Source: Bacillaceae bacterium (GTDB lineage: Bacteria > Bacillota > Bacilli > Bacillales_A > Planococcaceae). Taken from it: 10,002 bases of DNA. The stretch lies in contig JASLGI010000126.1 of the NCBI GenBank assembly GCA_030149685.1, forward strand, positions 1 to 10,002. The letters are read 5' to 3'. The first letter of the stretch is position 1, and the number at the start of each line of letters is the position of its first letter. Positions 7,116 through 10,002 of the stretch are shown here, piece by piece. The notes under the pieces are model-generated. The model worked only from the letters and a program-made list of their open reading frames with translations. It searched no databases and was not told where the DNA came from. The position numbers and the translations under genes were made by a program.

Positions 7116-7328
7116 TTATTCTTCTTCGCTTGTGAGGCCATATTTTTTGTTGAAGCGGTCGACACGGCCGTCCGCTGCAGCAAATTTCTGACGTCCTGTA
7201 TAGAATGGGTGACATTCTGAACAGACTTCCACGCGAATTTCTTCTTTAACTGAACCTGTTTCGAATGTGTTACCACATGAACAAGTTACTTTCGCTGTAT
7301 GGTATTCTGGGTGAATTCCTGCTTTCAT
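7116..7328 (-). CDS. rpmE: 50S ribosomal protein L31, zinc-binding (C+) type
   Basis: A 70-residue protein of the large ribosomal subunit (bL31). It keeps four cysteines that bind zinc: Cys16 and Cys18 (CSC), then Cys36 and Cys39 (CSEC). It is therefore the zinc form (RpmE) rather than the zinc-free paralogue (RpmE2/YtiA) that replaces it in zinc starvation. N-terminal [10 protein letters not shown] and the [10 protein letters not shown] segment (40-49) are diagnostic. The ATG at 7328 has a GAGGAG site 8 bases upstream. A strong promoter and a structured leader lie upstream, and an intrinsic hairpin follows. The gene lies between rho and tdk as in B. subtilis. Confidence 0.98.
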   Translation of the reverse strand: MKAGIHPEYHTAKVTCSCGNTFETGSVKEEIRVEVCSECHPFYTGRQKFAAADGRVDRFNKKYGLTSEEE

Positions 7329-7465
7329 CGGTCTCTCTCCTCTCGCCCTAATCTATTTGCTAGATTAGAGATTATTATAGGTGCGCGATTTGCGCTAAAG
7401 ACTGATGCCTTACACGACCCGTATATGCCAGTCGCATATGCAAAAATCATCGTAAAAATCTTTAC
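7329..7465 (-). promoter_or_regulatory. Structured 5' leader of rpmE, candidate L31 autoregulatory element
   Basis: From the predicted start site (about 7465) to the rpmE ATG there are about 137 untranslated bases containing several hairpins. In order on the minus strand these are GTAAA/TTTAC, GCGAC/GTCGT around a GC-containing loop, GCGC-AAATC-GCGC (7395-7383), and a perfect 8-bp stem CTAATCTA-GCAAA-TAGATTAG (7368-7348) ending 6 bases before the AGGAG site. None is followed by a U-run, so control of translation or RNA stability fits better than termination. Leaders upstream of L31 genes have been proposed in Firmicutes as sites bound by L31 itself; I cannot verify a match to such a model here. 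Confidence 0.5.
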
Positions 7466-7471
7466 TAGAAG

Positions 7472-7500
7472 ATTATAACAACTCACCTTTAAAAAATCAA
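7472..7500 (-). promoter_or_regulatory. Strong sigma-A promoter of rpmE
   Basis: On the minus strand TTGATT (7500-7495, 4/6) is followed by a 17-base spacer and a perfect TATAAT (7477-7472). It lies just downstream of the rho stop codon. This is the best promoter in the window, as expected for a ribosomal protein gene, and it implies a long leader. Confidence 0.8.
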
Positions 7501-7522
7501 ACATTTCCGCTCATTTTTTTCT

Positions 7523-8806
7523 TTAACGAGACGAATCTTTTTTCGTTCGACGTGCCCGTTCTTTTGCGAGTTCATCGATAAACTGTTCATTCGTTTCGGT
7601 CTGCTTCATTTTGCGAATAATTTTTTCTGAAATGTCGGGGTTGTTCGACATCGTTCGGCGAAGTGCCCAAATTTGATCGAGCTCTTTTTTCGTTAAAAGT
7701 AATTCTTCTTTTCGAGTACCTGAACGTTTCAAATCAAGTGCTGGGAAAATACGACGTTCTGCTAATTGACGATCTAAGTGCAGCTCCATATTTCCTGTTC
7801 CTTTAAACTCTTCGTAAATGACTTCATCCATACGAGAACCTGTATCGACGAGTGCTGTTGCTAAAATCGTAAAGCTTCCACCTTCTTCTAAGTTACGAGC
7901 AGCTCCGAAAAATCGCTTCGGACGGTGGAATGCTGCGGGGTCAATTCCTCCCGATAACGTACGACCGCTCGGTGGAATAACTAAGTTGTACGCTCGTGCT
8001 AGACGTGTTAATGAATCCATTAAAATGACGACATCTTTTTTCTGTTCAACTAAACGCATCGCGCGCTCTAAGACGAGTTCTGCCACTTTTACGTGGTTTT
8101 CAGGACGTTCATCAAATGTTGAACTGACGACGTCCGCATTGACAGAACGTTCGATATCTGTCACTTCTTCTGGACGTTCATCGATGAGTAAAACGATCAA
8201 CTCAGTATTCGGATGATTTTTCGTAATCGCATTGGCGATTTCTTTAATTAACATCGTTTTTCCTGCCTTCGGTGGAGCGACAATTAAGCCACGTTGACCG
8301 AAGCCGACAGGGGAAATGAGGTCCATAATACGTGTAGATAAATGTTCAGGTGTCGTTTCTAGTTGAATTTTACGGTTTGGGTAAAGAGGTGTTAATGCTG
8401 GGAAATGGACACGTTCGCGTGCCACTTCAGGATCTTCTCCATTGACTGCTTCAACTTGAAGGAGTCCGTAGTAACGTTCGTTTTCTTTCGGTGGACGAAC
8501 TTTTCCAGATACTTTATCTCCATTACGTAAATCGAATCGGCGAATTTGTGAGGCGGAGATATAAATATCTTCTGAACTTGGTGAGTAGTTGATCGGACGG
8601 AGAAAACCGAATCCTTCCGATTGGATAATTTCTAGTACACCTTCCATAAAGAAATATCCTTCACTTTCTGCCCGCGACTTTAAAATAGCGAATACTAATT
8701 CTTTTTTCGTTAATTTTGAATAATATGAAATTTTCAATTGACGAGCGAGTGTGTATAACTCTTTCAACGTCATTTCTTCTAATGCTGCGAGATTTACTGC
8801 TCCCAT
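7523..8806 (-). CDS. rho: Transcription termination factor Rho
   Basis: A 427-residue hexameric RNA-dependent ATPase that ends transcription of untranslated RNA. The N-terminal helical domain (residues about 5-45, [17 protein letters not shown]) is followed by the cold-shock-like RNA-binding domain (about 50-125, with [16 protein letters not shown] and [17 protein letters not shown]). The ATPase core then contains Walker [27 protein letters not shown], Walker [17 protein letters not shown], and the Q/R-loop region [20 protein letters not shown]. It is nearly collinear with B. subtilis Rho, with no insertion in the RNA-binding domain. The ATG at 8806 has only a weak site (GAGTGGTG). It follows the glpX terminator, so an own promoter is expected in the 120-base gap, though I see only a weak candidate. 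Confidence 0.98.
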   Translation of the reverse strand: MGAVNLAALEEMTLKELYTLARQLKISYYSKLTKKELVFAILKSRAESEGYFFMEGVLEIIQSEGFGFLRPINYSPSSEDIYISASQIRRFDLRNGDKVSGKVRPPKENERYYGLLQVEAVNGEDPEVARERVHFPALTPLYPNRKIQLETTPEHLSTRIMDLISPVGFGQRGLIVAPPKAGKTMLIKEIANAITKNHPNTELIVLLIDERPEEVTDIERSVNADVVSSTFDERPENHVKVAELVLERAMRLVEQKKDVVILMDSLTRLARAYNLVIPPSGRTLSGGIDPAAFHRPKRFFGAARNLEEGGSFTILATALVDTGSRMDEVIYEEFKGTGNMELHLDRQLAERRIFPALDLKRSGTRKEELLLTKKELDQIWALRRTMSNNPDISEKIIRKMKQTETNEQFIDELAKERARRTKKDSSR

Positions 8807-8833
8807 ATAATTGCACCACTCTTTATTTATTAG

Positions 8834-8850
8834 TAGTTACACAGTGACTA
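8834..8850. repeat. 17-bp imperfect palindrome upstream of rho
   Basis: TAGTTACACAGTGACTA has matching half-sites TAGT-AC and GT-ACTA around a non-symmetric centre. It sits between the glpX terminator and the rho start codon, next to a possible -35 element (TTGAAA on the minus strand, 8863-8858). A 17-base spacer from that element would place a poor -10 inside the palindrome. It resembles a dimeric repressor operator in shape, but I do not recognise a known regulator's site and chance is possible. Confidence 0.3.
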
Positions 8851-8871
8851 GTTCATTTTTCAAACGATAAG

Positions 8872-8910
8872 AAAAGACCGAGGAGAATATTACTTCCTCT
8901 TCGGTCTTTT
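8872..8910 (-). terminator. Intrinsic terminator of glpX
   Basis: A perfect 10-bp stem AAAAGACCGA/TCGGTCTTTT, extended inwards by imperfect pairing of purine-rich and pyrimidine-rich arms, starts about 18 bases after the glpX stop codon. On the minus strand it ends in CGGTCTTTTC. T-runs flank both sides, so it may be bidirectional. It separates glpX from rho. Confidence 0.85.
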
Positions 8911-8927
8911 TCTCCAAGTCTTCGTTT

Positions 8928-9899
8928 TTATTCGTTGTCTTCAAGTACGAGATTTGGTTTTTTCTCCATACTATGACGACCTTCGATGAAACGAATCGTT
9001 CCTGATTTCGAACGCATGACGAGAGAATGTGTCGTTGCGTATGCACCTTTTGTCTGCACACCGCGGAGTAATTCACCATCAGTAACGCCTGTCGCTGCGA
9101 AAATCGCATCGTCTCCTGTGACGAAATCGTCCATCATGAGGACTTTATCGACGTCGATGTTCATACGTTTACAACGCTCGATTTCTTCGTCATTTGAAGG
9201 CATTAATTTCCCTTGGATTTCTCCTCCGAGTGTTTTCAGACCGACTGCTGAAATCACCCCTTCTGGAGCTCCACCGATACCGAATAAAATGTCGACACCT
9301 GTTGAGTCGAATGCTGTGTTTAAAGCAGCAGCGACGTCTCCATCTTGGATTAACTTGATACGCGCACCTGCTTGACGAATTTCTTCGATCATTTCTTTAT
9401 GGCGTGGACGATCAAGAATCGTTGCAACAACGTCTTCCATACGTTTATTTTTCGCTTTTGCGACCGCTTCTAAGTTTTCTGTCACCGATGCGTTAATATC
9501 GATTTTTCCAACTGCTTCTGGTCCAACAGCGATTTTTTTCATATACATATCAGGTGCGTTGAGTAAGTTTCCTTTATCAGCAACAGCTAAAACAGCTAAT
9601 GCGTTCCAGCCTCCTGATGCGACGATGTTCGTTCCTTCAAGTGGGTCAACCGCAATATCGACTGCTGGTCCGTCACCTGTTCCTAATTCTTCACCGATAT
9701 AAAGCATCGGTGCTTCATCCATTTCACCTTCACCAATGACGACGACTCCATTCATCGGAATCGTATCGAATACTTGACGCATCGCAGTTGTTGCTGCGTC
9801 GTCTGCTTCATTTTTTAAACCTCTACCCATCCAACGTGCTGCTGCAACTCCTGCTGCTTCTGTCACGCGGACTAATTCCATCGTTAAACTTCGTTCCAT
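8928..9899 (-). CDS. glpX: Fructose-1,6-bisphosphatase class II
   Basis: A 323-residue metal-dependent phosphatase of the GlpX family that converts fructose 1,6-bisphosphate to fructose 6-phosphate in gluconeogenesis. Metal and catalytic residues seen in the E. coli enzyme are all present: Asp33 ([11 protein letters not shown]), Glu57 ([12 protein letters not shown]), Asp85 and Glu88 ([15 protein letters not shown]), and Glu213 ([13 protein letters not shown]). The C-terminal region carries [19 protein letters not shown]. The ATG at 9899 follows a GGGAGG site at 10 bases and gives the conserved start [16 protein letters not shown]. The family is fully soluble. It is preceded by an extended -10 promoter, followed by a terminator, and lies next to rho as in B. 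subtilis, so it is probably transcribed alone or with upstream genes outside the window. Confidence 0.98.
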   Translation of the reverse strand: MERSLTMELVRVTEAAGVAAARWMGRGLKNEADDAATTAMRQVFDTIPMNGVVVIGEGEMDEAPMLYIGEELGTGDGPAVDIAVDPLEGTNIVASGGWNALAVLAVADKGNLLNAPDMYMKKIAVGPEAVGKIDINASVTENLEAVAKAKNKRMEDVVATILDRPRHKEMIEEIRQAGARIKLIQDGDVAAALNTAFDSTGVDILFGIGGAPEGVISAVGLKTLGGEIQGKLMPSNDEEIERCKRMNIDVDKVLMMDDFVTGDDAIFAATGVTDGELLRGVQTKGAYATTHSLVMRSKSGTIRFIEGRHSMEKKPNLVLEDNE

Positions 9900-9945
9900 G
9901 AGCGTTGTTCCTCCCGTTTTACGGATTTCTTATTGTACTTTATTT

Positions 9946-9954
9946 AGTATACCA
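9946..9954 (-). promoter_or_regulatory. Extended -10 promoter of glpX
   Basis: The minus strand reads TGGTATACT: a 5/6 -10 hexamer TATACT (9951-9946) with TGn extension (9954-9952). No clear -35 box is seen at 16-18 bases. A second -10-like TACAAT lies at 9937-9932. The start near 9939 would leave a leader of about 40 bases. The remaining bases to 10002 are AT-rich with short open frames only, and I cannot tell whether they hold the end of another gene. Confidence 0.5.
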
Positions 9955-10002
9955 CAATTTTTGCCTTTTCATTTAGCAGAGTTGTGACGATTACTCTTTT
10001 GG

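Noticed and set aside
7818..8216. Plus-strand open frame of 132 codons opposite rho.
   Set aside because: It is fully antisense to the highly conserved ATPase core of rho and has the low-complexity composition of an antisense shadow.
8986..9375. Plus-strand open frame of 129 codons opposite glpX.
   Set aside because: It is fully antisense to conserved glpX coding sequence and has no promoter or binding site of its own.
9955..10002. Possible C-terminal end of another minus-strand gene upstream of glpX.
   Set aside because: Two frames stay open for only 10-18 codons before a stop, and neither tail is recognisable.

Overview
The window is a compact block of core bacterial genes. All twelve genes lie on the minus strand, so transcription runs from high to low coordinates. 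Protein sequences, Gram-positive style ribosome binding sites and gene order match the Bacillus subtilis glpX-rho-rpmE-tdk-prfA-prmC ... ywlC ... ywlE-ywlF-ywlG-glyA region. The organism is therefore a low-to-moderate GC member of Bacillales. prmC is followed directly by the ywlC/sua5 gene, with no spoIIR (sporulation) or ywlA/ywlB between, and a chemotaxis receptor gene sits between ywlE and rpiB. This suggests a motile, probably non-sporulating lineage such as Exiguobacterium. The genus is an inference, not a proven assignment.

Layout in transcription order: glpX (class II fructose-1,6-bisphosphatase), with an extended -10 promoter upstream and a strong terminator downstream. Then rho (transcription terminator factor). 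Then rpmE (zinc-type ribosomal protein L31), with a near-consensus promoter and a structured leader of about 137 nt. An intrinsic hairpin separates rpmE from tdk (thymidine kinase). A promoter abutting the tdk stop codon begins the prfA-prmC-sua5 unit (release factor 1, its glutamine methyltransferase, and the tRNA threonylcarbamoyl-adenylate synthase). That unit ends in a long hairpin overlapping the sua5 stop codon.

The next intergenic region carries two DnaA-box-like 9-mers. It precedes ywlE (protein arginine phosphatase family), whose stop codon overlaps the start of a small-sensor methyl-accepting chemotaxis protein. Then follow rpiB (ribose-5-phosphate isomerase B), ywlG (UPF0340 family, function unknown) and the first 126 codons of glyA (serine hydroxymethyltransferase), which has its own extended -10 promoter and runs off the left edge.

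Most of the content is conserved housekeeping: translation termination and ribosome function, tRNA modification, central carbon metabolism, nucleotide salvage and one-carbon metabolism. No mobile element, CRISPR array, tRNA or rRNA gene was seen, and no non-coding stretch exceeds 300 bases. I did not find a convincing novel multi-gene system. The most notable points are the ywlE-chemoreceptor coupling, the missing sporulation segment, the rpmE leader and the DnaA-box pair.
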